Source: Acidilutibacter cellobiosedens (lineage in GTDB: Bacteria; Bacillota; Clostridia; Tissierellales; Acidilutibacteraceae). From it: DNA of 64,000 bases. The notes under the pieces were generated by a model. The model had not been told where the DNA came from and ran no database searches. It saw only the letters and a list, made by a program, of their open reading frames with translations. Where the stretch lies: NCBI RefSeq assembly GCF_004103715.1, contig NZ_CP035282.1, positions 2,346,673-2,410,672 of the forward strand, given 5' to 3'. Shown in pieces: positions 8,197 through 16,196 of this stretch. Each line of letters opens with the position of its first letter. Positions within the stretch are counted from its first letter, which is position 1. Made by a program: the position numbers and the translations under genes.

Positions 8197-10264
8197 TCTT
8201 GGATAAATCACATATAGTAAGCATCGTATCAGAAATACGCTTTATCAGACCCAATCTATTATTCCTTATTTTTTCATCTTCAACCATAACCATAGTATGA
8301 TCAAAGAAATTATCAATGGGCTCTCTCAAAACACTTAATTGTTCCAAAGCTTTGTCATACTCTTTTTTTCTTAAGAAATTCTTAACATTGTCTTCAATGC
8401 TATTAAATTTTTCAAATAATTGTATTTCTTCCTCATCTGTAAACAAATCTCTTTTTACATCCTTAGATACAGCTTTTTCAGCCAAGTTAGAAATTCTGTT
8501 AAACGCAAATAGCATTTGTTCAAAATTATCCTTCTTAATCCAGTTATTCAGCTTATCTGCCCTAATTCTTAAATCATACACATCGTCAATTCCTGTGCCC
8601 AGTACTGCATCCACTATATCATATCTAATTCCCATATCGATAAACATATTTTTAATTCTTCCATTAAAAAATTCTATTATCTCATCTTTAACTTTTTTAT
8701 AATCAAAGGCCAATCCATTTTCCTCAACATATACATAAAGAGAAAAATCTATTAATTCCTTTAAAGATAAATTAAGTTTTTTATCCAAAATAATGTTTAT
8801 AATCCCAATTGCTTGTCTTCTCAGGCCGTAAGGATCCTGCGAACTTGTGGGCTGAACTCCTATAGCAAAACAACCTGATATATTATCAAGTTTATCAGCA
8901 ATACTTAAAACTGCTCCTGCTGTAGTAGTGGGAAGTTCGTCTCCTGCAAACCTCGGAAGATATTGTTCGTATATTGCCAGGCTTATAATCTCGTTTTCCC
9001 CGGAAGAAGCGGCATATTCTTTTCCCATAAATCCCTGGAGCTCTGTAAATTCTCCAACCATTTTAGTTACCAAATCCGCTTTTGAAAGATAGCCTGCTCT
9101 TTCAATATTTTTCTGAGTTTCATCTCCCACTTCCAGATAATCCCCTATTTTTACGGCTAACTTCTGTATCCTTAAGGTTTTATCATATAAATTCCCCAGT
9201 TTTTCCTGATAAACTATTCCCTTTAATTCCCCTACATAACTTTCTAAAGATTTTTTTACATCCTCCTGGTAAAAGAATTTGGCATCTTCCAGTCTGGCTC
9301 CAAGAACTTTCTCATTACCTTTTGTCACCACATCTATATAATCTTCATTTCCATTTCTCACTGTAATGAAATAAGGCAGCAATCTTTTTTTGTCATCGAC
9401 CACCGGAAAATATCTTTGATGGTCCTTCATTGGAGTGACTATAACTTCTCTTGGTAATCTCAAATATTCTTCCTTTATTTTACCTATCAGAGGAGTAGGG
9501 TATTCCACTATGTCGGTAATCTCATCCAATAGTCCTTCATCCGGAAGGATATTGCCTCCCTTTTCTCTTGCTAATCTTTCACAGCCATATTCTATAATCT
9601 CTTTTCTCTTATTTCTATCAACTATTACATAATTATCATTAAGTTTGTCAACATATTCATCTACGTTATTGATAACTATAGAACTGCTTCCCAAGAATCT
9701 ATGACCTCTTGTGATATTGGAAACTTTAATTCCCTCTAAATCAAAGGAAAGAATATTATCATTAAAAATTGATAAAATCCACCTTATAGGTCTTGCAAAT
9801 CTCAAATTTTTCCCTCCCCATTTCATGGACTTGGGAAAAGTTATTCCTCTTATTATATTTGGAATAGTTTCAATAAGTATTTCCTCTACCGGTCTGCCTT
9901 CACTTTTTTTATTCAAATACATGTATTCTTCTCCATTGTATTCTCTTACAAAGGAGTCCTCTATCTTGGATTTATGTCCTCTAAGAAATCCTTCAAAGGC
10001 TTTAGTGGGTTTTCCCTCCTCATCAAAAGAAATTTTCTTTGAAGGCCCCTTAATCAATTCAACGGAATCTTCCTGCCTATCCTTTAATCCTTCCAATACA
10101 AAAGATAGTCTTCTTGGAGTAGAATAAAGACTAATTTTTTCAAATTCAATCTTCTTATTCTTAAGCATATTCAATACTTCATCATTAAGTTGATTTAGTC
10201 CTATCTGTACAAACCTTGCCGGCAGCTCTTCTACTCCTATTTCCAATAGATATTTATTATTCAT
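8183..10264 (-). CDS. glyS: Glycine--tRNA ligase beta subunit
   Basis: A 693-residue beta subunit of the alpha2beta2 glycyl-tRNA synthetase, which recognises tRNA-Gly and joins the alpha subunit in aminoacylation. The N-terminus ([15 protein letters not shown]) is diagnostic. The middle carries an HD-like region and the C-terminus the anticodon-binding DALR-like domain. The ATG at 10264 is preferred because AAGGAGG lies 7 bases ahead. It overlaps the end of glyQ by 8 bases, so the subunits are probably translationally coupled. Confidence 0.97.
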   Translation of the reverse strand: MNNKYLLEIGVEELPARFVQIGLNQLNDEVLNMLKNKKIEFEKISLYSTPRRLSFVLEGLKDRQEDSVELIKGPSKKISFDEEGKPTKAFEGFLRGHKSKIEDSFVREYNGEEYMYLNKKSEGRPVEEILIETIPNIIRGITFPKSMKWGGKNLRFARPIRWILSIFNDNILSFDLEGIKVSNITRGHRFLGSSSIVINNVDEYVDKLNDNYVIVDRNKRKEIIEYGCERLAREKGGNILPDEGLLDEITDIVEYPTPLIGKIKEEYLRLPREVIVTPMKDHQRYFPVVDDKKRLLPYFITVRNGNEDYIDVVTKGNEKVLGARLEDAKFFYQEDVKKSLESYVGELKGIVYQEKLGNLYDKTLRIQKLAVKIGDYLEVGDETQKNIERAGYLSKADLVTKMVGEFTELQGFMGKEYAASSGENEIISLAIYEQYLPRFAGDELPTTTAGAVLSIADKLDNISGCFAIGVQPTSSQDPYGLRRQAIGIINIILDKKLNLSLKELIDFSLYVYVEENGLAFDYKKVKDEIIEFFNGRIKNMFIDMGIRYDIVDAVLGTGIDDVYDLRIRADKLNNWIKKDNFEQMLFAFNRISNLAEKAVSKDVKRDLFTDEEEIQLFEKFNSIEDNVKNFLRKKEYDKALEQLSVLREPIDNFFDHTMVMVEDEKIRNNRLGLIKRISDTMLTICDLSKIVYK

Positions 10265-11144
10265 TTGAATTTCCTCCTTCATTTAGAAAAGGAAAGCCCA
10301 TTTCTTTTCTCTGTTTTAAATATTGAGAAGCCACTGAATTGGCAAGATTTCTAACTCTGCTCATATAATGAGTTCTTTCGGTAACACTTATAGCTCCCCG
10401 AGCATCAAGAATATTAAAAACATGAGAACACTTCAATACATAATCATAACTTGGCAAAACCAATCCCTCTTCCAATATTTTAGTAGCTTCTTTTTCATAT
10501 ATATTGAATAGGTTAAGCAAAGCATCCACATCACCGGATTCAAAACTATAGACAGAATGTTCATATTCTGCAGTCCTGAATAAATCCCCATAATTTATGT
10601 CTTTATTCCATTTAATATCAAATATATTGTCCACATCTTGCAGATACATAGCAATTCTTTCAAGTCCATATGTTAATTCTGCGGACTCCAATTCACAATC
10701 TATGCTTCCTATCTGTTGAAAATATGTAAATTGAGTAATTTCCATTCCATCAAGCCACACCTCCCATCCTAACCCCCATGCTCCAAGAGTAGGCGCTTCC
10801 CAATTATCTTCTACAAATCTTATATCATGTTTCAGAGCATCTATCCCCATGGCTTTTAAACTGTCCAGGTATAAATCCTGAACGTTTTCGGGAGATGGCT
10901 TTAATATAACTTGTAATTGGTGATGCTGATATACTCTGTTGGGATTTTCTCCATACCTGGCATCTGCCGGCCTTCTGCAAGGCTCTGCATACACGACTCT
11001 CCAAGGTTCAGGCCCCAAAGATTTCAGAAACGTACGGGGATTCATAGTCCCCGCGCCCTTCTCTACATCATAGGGCAGCGAAATAAGACAACCTTTTTCC
11101 CCCCAATATTCAAGTAATTTCAGTATTAAATCCTGAAAATACAT
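10257..11144 (-). CDS. glyQ: Glycine--tRNA ligase alpha subunit
   Basis: The 295-residue catalytic alpha subunit of the bacterial tetrameric glycyl-tRNA synthetase (class IIc). [19 protein letters not shown] near the N-terminus and [14 protein letters not shown] are family hallmarks of the ATP/glycine pocket. AAGGAGG precedes the ATG. The gene follows a structured leader of about 215 nt that ends in an intrinsic terminator, so expression of glyQS is probably controlled by transcription attenuation. No canonical T-box is present. Confidence 0.97.
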   Translation of the reverse strand: MYFQDLILKLLEYWGEKGCLISLPYDVEKGAGTMNPRTFLKSLGPEPWRVVYAEPCRRPADARYGENPNRVYQHHQLQVILKPSPENVQDLYLDSLKAMGIDALKHDIRFVEDNWEAPTLGAWGLGWEVWLDGMEITQFTYFQQIGSIDCELESAELTYGLERIAMYLQDVDNIFDIKWNKDINYGDLFRTAEYEHSVYSFESGDVDALLNLFNIYEKEATKILEEGLVLPSYDYVLKCSHVFNILDARGAISVTERTHYMSRVRNLANSVASQYLKQRKEMGFPFLNEGGNSNE

Positions 11145-11190
11145 TTTGTTTACCTCCTTAAAATTTAAATTTCATCATATAACAAAGAGC

Positions 11191-11229
11191 AAAAAAAAAC
11201 CTTTACATCCCTTTTAGAGACGAAAGGTT
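11191..11229 (-). terminator. Leader terminator in front of glyQS
   Basis: On the minus strand ACCUUU-CGUCUCU pairs with AGGGAUG-U-AAAGGU (13 pairs, one bulge), followed by nine U. It ends about 46 bases before the glyQ start. Its 5' arm overlaps the 3' strand of the closing helix of the upstream domain (11220-11227), so the two structures exclude each other. Confidence 0.85.
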
Positions 11230-11405
11230 ACTTCAGCACTCTGATACTAAGCAGAATAAGCCTTCATCCACAGCTAAAGCAGCAGGCTTTCGGCTATGTT
11301 ACTCATAACTCTTACCCACAATAGATTACTAAGAAGTGCCTTTCGTAAACTATTAGGCACCTATTAAATAATTAGGTACTCCTGTAGTTTATAAAATATT
11401 CTATG
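11191..11405 (-). ncRNA. Structured glyQS leader RNA, riboswitch-like, family not recognised
   Basis: The predicted transcript starts about 11405. A 5' hairpin (11347-11390, AAACUA/UAGUUU plus CCUA/UAGG) comes first. A multibranch domain follows, closed by ACGAAAGG (11339-11346) and CCUUUCGU (11220-11227), with inner pairing ACUUC/GAAGU. Inside are three hairpins: CUAU(U)GU/ACAUAG, AAGCCU/AGGCUU and UUCUG/CAGAG. The closing helix competes with the terminator, the usual layout of an ON-type attenuator. I do not find the T-box GGUGGNACCGCG motif, nor glycine, lysine, SAM, TPP or FMN riboswitch cores. Confidence 0.65.
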
Positions 11406-11411
11406 ATTAAT

Positions 11412-11440
11412 AATTTAGCAAAAAATCATTAATCTGTCAA
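11412..11440 (-). promoter_or_regulatory. Promoter of the glyQS leader
   Basis: On the minus strand: -35 TTGACA (11440-11435), a 17-bp spacer, -10 TAAATT (11417-11412). It starts immediately after the stop of the preceding gene and would initiate about 11405, at the 5' end of the structured leader. Confidence 0.75.
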
Positions 11441-11454
11441 TAAAAAAACTAAGG

Positions 11455-11895
11455 TCAGTTATTTTTTAAATTATCTTTTACCTTATCTACTTTCTTTTCT
11501 ACTTCTTCATTTATATTTACGATCTCTCCGTCTTCTTTTATAATCTCAAAGGTACACTTGGAAAGCAAAGCAACACTTACCCCCAAAATTGCAAGAGGAG
11601 GCGAAAGAATAGTTCCTACTGCTCCGGCAGTAACGGGGATATTCATAATTACATTCCCGTCTTTCCTGACAATTATTTTAATTACATTTCCTTTTTTTAA
11701 TACTTCTTTTATCCTGTCAAGTATCTGTTCTCCCTTACTTGCCACATCTTCTCCTATGGTCTTTTTGTTACTTTCAAGATATATAACAGCTTCTATTACA
11801 TTTCCATCTTTTAATTCCAATGCTTCCTTAGCTTCCTTAAAACTTACTCCTGTTCTTTCCACTACAGAGTCGATTTTTTCAAGGGTAATTTCCAT
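11455..11895 (-). CDS. UBA-like / DUF4342-type small protein
   Basis: A 146-residue protein of unknown function. Residues 1-45 form a UBA-like three-helix module (VVERTGVSFKEAKEAL, then DGNVIEAVIYLE), as at the N-terminus of EF-Ts and NAC proteins. The middle carries basic and beta-rich segments, and residues 80-110 are a hydrophobic stretch (GTILSPPLAILGVSVALLS) that could be membrane-associated. The match to DUF4342 is by overall layout. It starts one base before the recO stop region ends, with GGAGG just upstream, so it is co-translated with recO. Confidence 0.7.
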   Translation of the reverse strand: MEITLEKIDSVVERTGVSFKEAKEALELKDGNVIEAVIYLESNKKTIGEDVASKGEQILDRIKEVLKKGNVIKIIVRKDGNVIMNIPVTAGAVGTILSPPLAILGVSVALLSKCTFEIIKEDGEIVNINEEVEKKVDKVKDNLKNN

Positions 11896-12657
11896 CTAAT
11901 TTCCTCCTCTATTTTCAATAGATTTAAATAAATTTAGAGAATTAAAGCTATTTTTTTCAATACTATACAGTATATATTTTACCATAATATCATGTAAAAT
12001 AAACATTATATCTTTGTTAATTTTAAAATCCGTTAGCTTGTCAAGAGGGGTGTACAACAACAATTTTAAAGTCTTTAACATGGAAAGATTAATACGAAAA
12101 CCGTTCAAATCCTCATAAACACAATTTCCGCACAATATCCCGCCGGAAATTATACTGAATATCATATCCCTTCCTTCCAATTTTTGTCCACACAGTACAC
12201 ATTTATCTAAATATGGTTTATATCCCAAAAAAGAAATATATTTAATTTCATAAGCCAATATAAACTTTAAATAATCTCCCTTCAAATCTGAAAGAACAGT
12301 CAAGCCTTTTAAAAGAAGCTGAAATAATTTTTCGTTTGATTCATCCTCGACTATTGAAGAATCTGCTAATTCCAACATATATGAACCGTAAAAGAGCTTA
12401 TATATATTTTCTCTTAAAGGATAAAAGGAATTTTTTAAATCTCCCTGATTTATATGATAAAAGTTTTTTCCCTTAAAAAATGAAAAATCACTATAGGAGA
12501 AAGGCTGAGTAATACTTATAAGATTATTTTTCGGCCTATAGGCTCCCTTGGCCATGCCATGTACTTTTCCGTATTCTTTTGAAAAAATAGTAACTATCTT
12601 GCTTGTTTCTCTGAACCTGATTTCTTTCAGCACTATGCCCTCGGATTTTACAAACAT
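11896..12657 (-). CDS. recO: DNA repair protein RecO
   Basis: A 253-residue RecO, which loads RecA with RecR and anneals single strands in RecF-pathway recombination. The N-terminal OB fold begins VKSEGIVLKEIRFRETSKIV. A four-cysteine zinc site (CVLCGQ and, 20 residues on, CGNC) is present as in many Firmicute RecO proteins. It lies 18 bases downstream of era, the conserved era-recO pairing. Confidence 0.93.
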   Translation of the reverse strand: MFVKSEGIVLKEIRFRETSKIVTIFSKEYGKVHGMAKGAYRPKNNLISITQPFSYSDFSFFKGKNFYHINQGDLKNSFYPLRENIYKLFYGSYMLELADSSIVEDESNEKLFQLLLKGLTVLSDLKGDYLKFILAYEIKYISFLGYKPYLDKCVLCGQKLEGRDMIFSIISGGILCGNCVYEDLNGFRINLSMLKTLKLLLYTPLDKLTDFKINKDIMFILHDIMVKYILYSIEKNSFNSLNLFKSIENRGGN

Positions 12658-12675
12658 TTATTCACTTCCTATACA

Positions 12676-13560
12676 CTATTGATATCCAAAATATTTAATT
12701 TTATTTTCCTTATCCCGCCAATTCTTTTCTACCTTTACCCATAGTTGAAGATTGATCTGGCTGCCCAAAAGTTTTTCAATATCCTCTCTGGCAGATTTCC
12801 CTATACCCTTCAATTTTCTTCCGTTTTTCCCTATTACTATTCCTTTATGTGATTCCTTCTCACAATATATCGTAGCATAAACATCAATCAAATTCTTTTC
12901 CTTTCTTTCATTAATCATATCAACTGCTACAAATATTCCATGAGGAACTTCTTCATCTAAATAATAAAGAACTTTTTCTCTGATCAGTTCAGAAATTATA
13001 AGCCTTTCGGGTTGATCCGTAATCATATCCTCAGGAAAATATTGAGGTCCTTCCTTTAAATATTTTTTAACAGCATCCAGATATGAGGAAACATTTAAAT
13101 TTTCAGAAGCCGATATTGGAATTATTTCCTGAAAAAGGCCCATTTTATCATAAGTATTGATTATATCCCCTAATTCTTCTTTATTAATTTTATCTATCTT
13201 GTTTATAAGAAGAATTTTGGGAGTAGAAATATCCTTTATATCCTTTATTATTTTATCATCAAGAGAGCCGATATATTTACTATCATCAACCATAAATGTA
13301 ATGATATCCACTTCCTCTAACGTACTCCTTGACATCTTAACCATATATTCTCCCAATTTATTTTTAGGATTGTGTATTCCCGGGGTATCTAAAAAAACAA
13401 TCTGCAGGTTTTCCTCAGTATAAACGCATTGAATTTTATTTCTTGTTGTTTGAGGCTTATCAGAAATAATAGATACTTTTTCACCCAAGATGGTATTCAA
13501 TAATGTTGACTTACCGACATTTGGTCTTCCTATAACTGTTACAAATCCTGATTTATACAT
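12676..13560 (-). CDS. era: GTPase Era
   Basis: A 294-residue GTPase that assists 16S rRNA processing and 30S assembly. The G1 motif GRPNVGKST is at residues 11-19, with DTPGIHNP (G3), NKID (G4) and a C-terminal KH domain with GKNGRKLKGIG. The reading frame is open 35 codons further upstream, but the ATG at 13558-13560 follows GGAGTGATGAA and gives the standard Era N-terminus without a large overlap with cdd. It is 4 bases from cdd. Confidence 0.95.
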   Translation of the reverse strand: MYKSGFVTVIGRPNVGKSTLLNTILGEKVSIISDKPQTTRNKIQCVYTEENLQIVFLDTPGIHNPKNKLGEYMVKMSRSTLEEVDIITFMVDDSKYIGSLDDKIIKDIKDISTPKILLINKIDKINKEELGDIINTYDKMGLFQEIIPISASENLNVSSYLDAVKKYLKEGPQYFPEDMITDQPERLIISELIREKVLYYLDEEVPHGIFVAVDMINERKEKNLIDVYATIYCEKESHKGIVIGKNGRKLKGIGKSAREDIEKLLGSQINLQLWVKVEKNWRDKENKIKYFGYQ

Positions 13561-13564
13561 TTCA

Positions 13565-13972
13565 TCACTCCATCTTTTTATCATTAAACAAATTTTCCGG
13601 TCCAAAACTATAGGGGAGGAGTTCTTCCAGTGAATATTCCTTGTACTCCTTCTCCGATTTGGCAACTATAATAATAGCATCTTCTCCGAACTCTTTAATA
13701 ACTTGTCTGCATACCCCACAGGGATATGTAAATCCCGCGTCTCCCACAATAGCTATTATCTTTATTTTCCTTTGACCGTCAGATACAGCCTTTGATATTG
13801 CTGTTCTTTCCGCACATATGGTAGGAGTATATGAAGCAGACTCTATATTACAACCGGTGTATATTTTATTGTCCTCAGTAAGAACCGCAGCTCCGACATG
13901 AAAATGAGAATAGGGAGCATAAGCATTTTTTTTAGCTTCAAATGCAAGCCTGATTAATTCCTCTTTTATCAA
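13565..13972 (-). CDS. cdd: Cytidine deaminase
   Basis: A 135-residue homotetrameric-type cytidine deaminase that converts (deoxy)cytidine to (deoxy)uridine in pyrimidine salvage. Zinc ligands and catalytic Glu are Cys53, Glu55 (CAERTA), Cys85 and Cys88 (PCGVCRQ). The start codon is TTG, fixed by AGGAG at 7 bases. It follows the DUF3048 gene by 10 bases and precedes era, as in the Bacillus order. Confidence 0.96.
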   Translation of the reverse strand: MIKEELIRLAFEAKKNAYAPYSHFHVGAAVLTEDNKIYTGCNIESASYTPTICAERTAISKAVSDGQRKIKIIAIVGDAGFTYPCGVCRQVIKEFGEDAIIIVAKSEKEYKEYSLEELLPYSFGPENLFNDKKME

Positions 13973-13982
13973 AAAATCACTC

Positions 13983-15014
13983 CTATTCTATAGTTATATC
14001 CGGATTGGTATTAACAACTTGTATCCATGTAACTCCAGTATTTAAAACAAGTTCTTGGCCTTTTTCATCATAAAAATAAGTTTTGGAACTTCTGTTTTTC
14101 TTAGACCAAGTAATATCAACAGTTTCCCCGTTTGTAATATAAATTCCCTTTCCGTTTCCCACTAAATCTATTTCAACTCTCCCTGCATCATCTATAGTTT
14201 TAGTTTTAGCCTCTTGTATAATAATATTCTTAGCAGTAATAGGAGAGTTGTCAAATTCGTCAACATGAAGTTTCCCGTCTTTATATCTTATATAATTCTT
14301 TTCACCTTCATCATATACATAATTCGTACTGTTATCCTTATTATATTTTATTAAAATATTTTTAGCAATCCTTCCATTTAAATCTGTATCATTCTCATTA
14401 AATTTAAATCCTTCAAAATCTCCTTTTTCACGATATCCTCTTTCTATTCCCGTTTTTCTTATTATATCCATATTTGAATATAAATTGTGAGGAGATTTTT
14501 TATTAGTCTTAGAATATCTGTAAAAAACTTCATTAGAACTTGTAAGACCATCTATATCTGCAACTTTTAAATTTTTAATATCGTTTTTTGCTTGTTCACT
14601 TCCTCCCACCCTTACATATAAAGGATCATATTCTAAAAGAGTTGTAACAAAACAAGGTCTTGAACTTCTTATAGGCCCTAAAAGAACAGGATCATTAATC
14701 AAGTATATTGCCATATATCTCGTATAAGGATATTCAACTACCATCTCATATACTATCTCCGCATCCTTCAATCCAGACTGCCACCTAGCGCCGGGATGAT
14801 TGTCAAACATTACCGCTACAGGTCTCCTGTCAACTTTTTCTTCAGAAGAATATATTCCGCTTAGGGGAGACGGTATTCCATTTTTAACATATTCGTCTTT
14901 TTCGGTTTGTTCATCCTTATTGTTTTTCCCAATTTCCGGATCATCTTTGCCACATCCTATCATATTAAAGACCAAAAGGATTATCGTTACTGCTATTAAC
15001 CAATTTCTTTTCAT
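13983..15014 (-). CDS. DUF3048 (YerB-like) lipoprotein
   Basis: A 343-residue protein with an N-terminal signal and a lipobox-like MIGC at residues 18-21, so probably a membrane-anchored lipoprotein. The rest matches the DUF3048 layout: PVAVMFDNHPGARWQSGL and GPIRSSRPCFV segments, then a C-terminal beta-rich half with WSKKNRSSKTYFYDE. Function unknown. It sits between dgkA and cdd, where Bacillus has no gene, and overlaps the dgkA-PAP2 gene by 4 bases. Confidence 0.85.
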   Translation of the reverse strand: MKRNWLIAVTIILLVFNMIGCGKDDPEIGKNNKDEQTEKDEYVKNGIPSPLSGIYSSEEKVDRRPVAVMFDNHPGARWQSGLKDAEIVYEMVVEYPYTRYMAIYLINDPVLLGPIRSSRPCFVTTLLEYDPLYVRVGGSEQAKNDIKNLKVADIDGLTSSNEVFYRYSKTNKKSPHNLYSNMDIIRKTGIERGYREKGDFEGFKFNENDTDLNGRIAKNILIKYNKDNSTNYVYDEGEKNYIRYKDGKLHVDEFDNSPITAKNIIIQEAKTKTIDDAGRVEIDLVGNGKGIYITNGETVDITWSKKNRSSKTYFYDEKGQELVLNTGVTWIQVVNTNPDITIE

Positions 15015-15721
15015 AAAATATCCCCCTTTGTGATTTGAAATATAATTATACCTATAAAAATCCCCAATATTGCCCCTGAGATTACTTCATAAGGACTATG
15101 TATTTTCCCCTCTACTCTGCTTTCTCCCACTAAAACCGCCATGAAATAAGACAAAGCGGAAATCAGTACGTTATCTCCAAGAAAAGAAATCACTGTTGCG
15201 CATAAAAAGGAAACAGCAGAATGTCCGCTGACTTTTCCTCCTTGAAACGGCGTACCTGTCTCTGTCTTTGTCTTTATCACCACAATTATAATTATTGTGA
15301 TTACCAAAGCAATAAAAGTAAGATGTACAGGAGAATTTTTAATTCTTAAAATCAATTTATGAGAATAAGGATTCAATCTGTCAAAAAATAAAAGGTACCC
15401 CACTACTATGGAATTTATGGCTGAAATAAGCACTGCACCTGCAGCCACATCTTTGGCTATTTTGGCCAGCCAATTATATTCCTTCGTGATTAAATCCACA
15501 GTTGCTTCAACGGCAGTATTTATCAGTTCACATATTATAACTAATGCTATGGTAAAAAACAGCAGAATCATTTCCATTCTGCTTATATTTAAAAATAAAC
15601 TTATAAATAGTACCAAAATTGCAATAGAAAAATGGATCCTCATATTTCTTTCGGTTTTTAAAGTATGGATGATACCTTGAACAGCATAATTAAAACTACT
15701 TATCAGACTCTTTGATTTCAT
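15011..15721 (-). CDS. dgkA: Undecaprenol/diacylglycerol kinase fused to a PAP2 phosphatase domain
   Basis: A 236-residue membrane protein with two enzymatic parts. Residues 1-120 are a DgkA-family lipid kinase with ELINTAVEATVDL and KDVAAGAVLISA. Residues 130-236 form a PAP2-type phosphatase with KVSGHSAVSFLCA, SRVEGKIHSPYEV and five to six membrane helices in total. Kinase and phosphatase could interconvert undecaprenol and its phosphate. The ATG at 15721 follows AAGGTGG, which overlaps the ybeY stop. The Bacillus homologue has only the kinase part. Confidence 0.88.
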   Translation of the reverse strand: MKSKSLISSFNYAVQGIIHTLKTERNMRIHFSIAILVLFISLFLNISRMEMILLFFTIALVIICELINTAVEATVDLITKEYNWLAKIAKDVAAGAVLISAINSIVVGYLLFFDRLNPYSHKLILRIKNSPVHLTFIALVITIIIIVVIKTKTETGTPFQGGKVSGHSAVSFLCATVISFLGDNVLISALSYFMAVLVGESRVEGKIHSPYEVISGAILGIFIGIIIFQITKGDIL

Positions 15722-15731
15722 TATATCCACC

Positions 15732-16196
15732 TTATTCTTCTTTGGTTTCTTTAAATATCCCTAAGGATCTCATTACTTCTTTTTCTTTAGCTCTCATAAT
15801 CTTCTTCTCTTCTTCCGTTTCATGATCATATCCCATAAGATGAAACATGCTGTGAGCTGTTAAATATGATATTTCTCTTGAAAAGGAATGTCCGTACTCT
15901 TTGGATTGCTGGAATGCCCTGTCTGTGGAGATTACTATATCCCCCAGCATAGGAATATAAAATCCGTTGCTGTCTTCTTCCATGGGAAAAGAAAGAACAT
16001 CAGTAACAGCATCCACATTTCTATACTCTTTGTTTAAATTTTTGATTTCTTCATTAGTCACAAAAGAAAGGCTTATTTCATAATTTAAATCTCTGCCTTC
16101 TACTACTAAACATTCTTCAATTACATCTTTCAATAAATCTATTGTTTTTTCATCAATTTCTTGAGTATCTTGTCTATTATCAATATATACTTTCAT
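15732..16196 (-). CDS. ybeY: Endoribonuclease YbeY
   Basis: A 154-residue zinc-dependent RNase used in 16S rRNA 3' maturation and ribosome quality control. The metal motif is His115, His119 and His125 in AHSMFHLMGYDH, close to the usual HGxLHLxGYDH. VTDVLSFP is also conserved. It is packed directly against pgpH upstream and dgkA downstream, as in Bacillus (yqfF-yqfG-dgkA). Confidence 0.95.
   Translation of the reverse strand: MKVYIDNRQDTQEIDEKTIDLLKDVIEECLVVEGRDLNYEISLSFVTNEEIKNLNKEYRNVDAVTDVLSFPMEEDSNGFYIPMLGDIVISTDRAFQQSKEYGHSFSREISYLTAHSMFHLMGYDHETEEEKKIMRAKEKEVMRSLGIFKETKEE

Noticed and set aside
11191-11405. T-box, lysine riboswitch or M-box in front of glyQS
   Set aside because: The place that could match the T-box antiterminator reads AGAGUGCU, which cannot pair with the tRNA NCCA end. 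Short matches to M-box (AGCUG..GAUG, AGUGCU) lack the conserved 5' half; lysine-box cores are absent.
13561-13665. Upstream extension of era by 35 codons
   Set aside because: It would overlap cdd by about 100 bases and lacks a ribosome binding site; the ATG at 13560 has one and gives the standard Era N-terminus.
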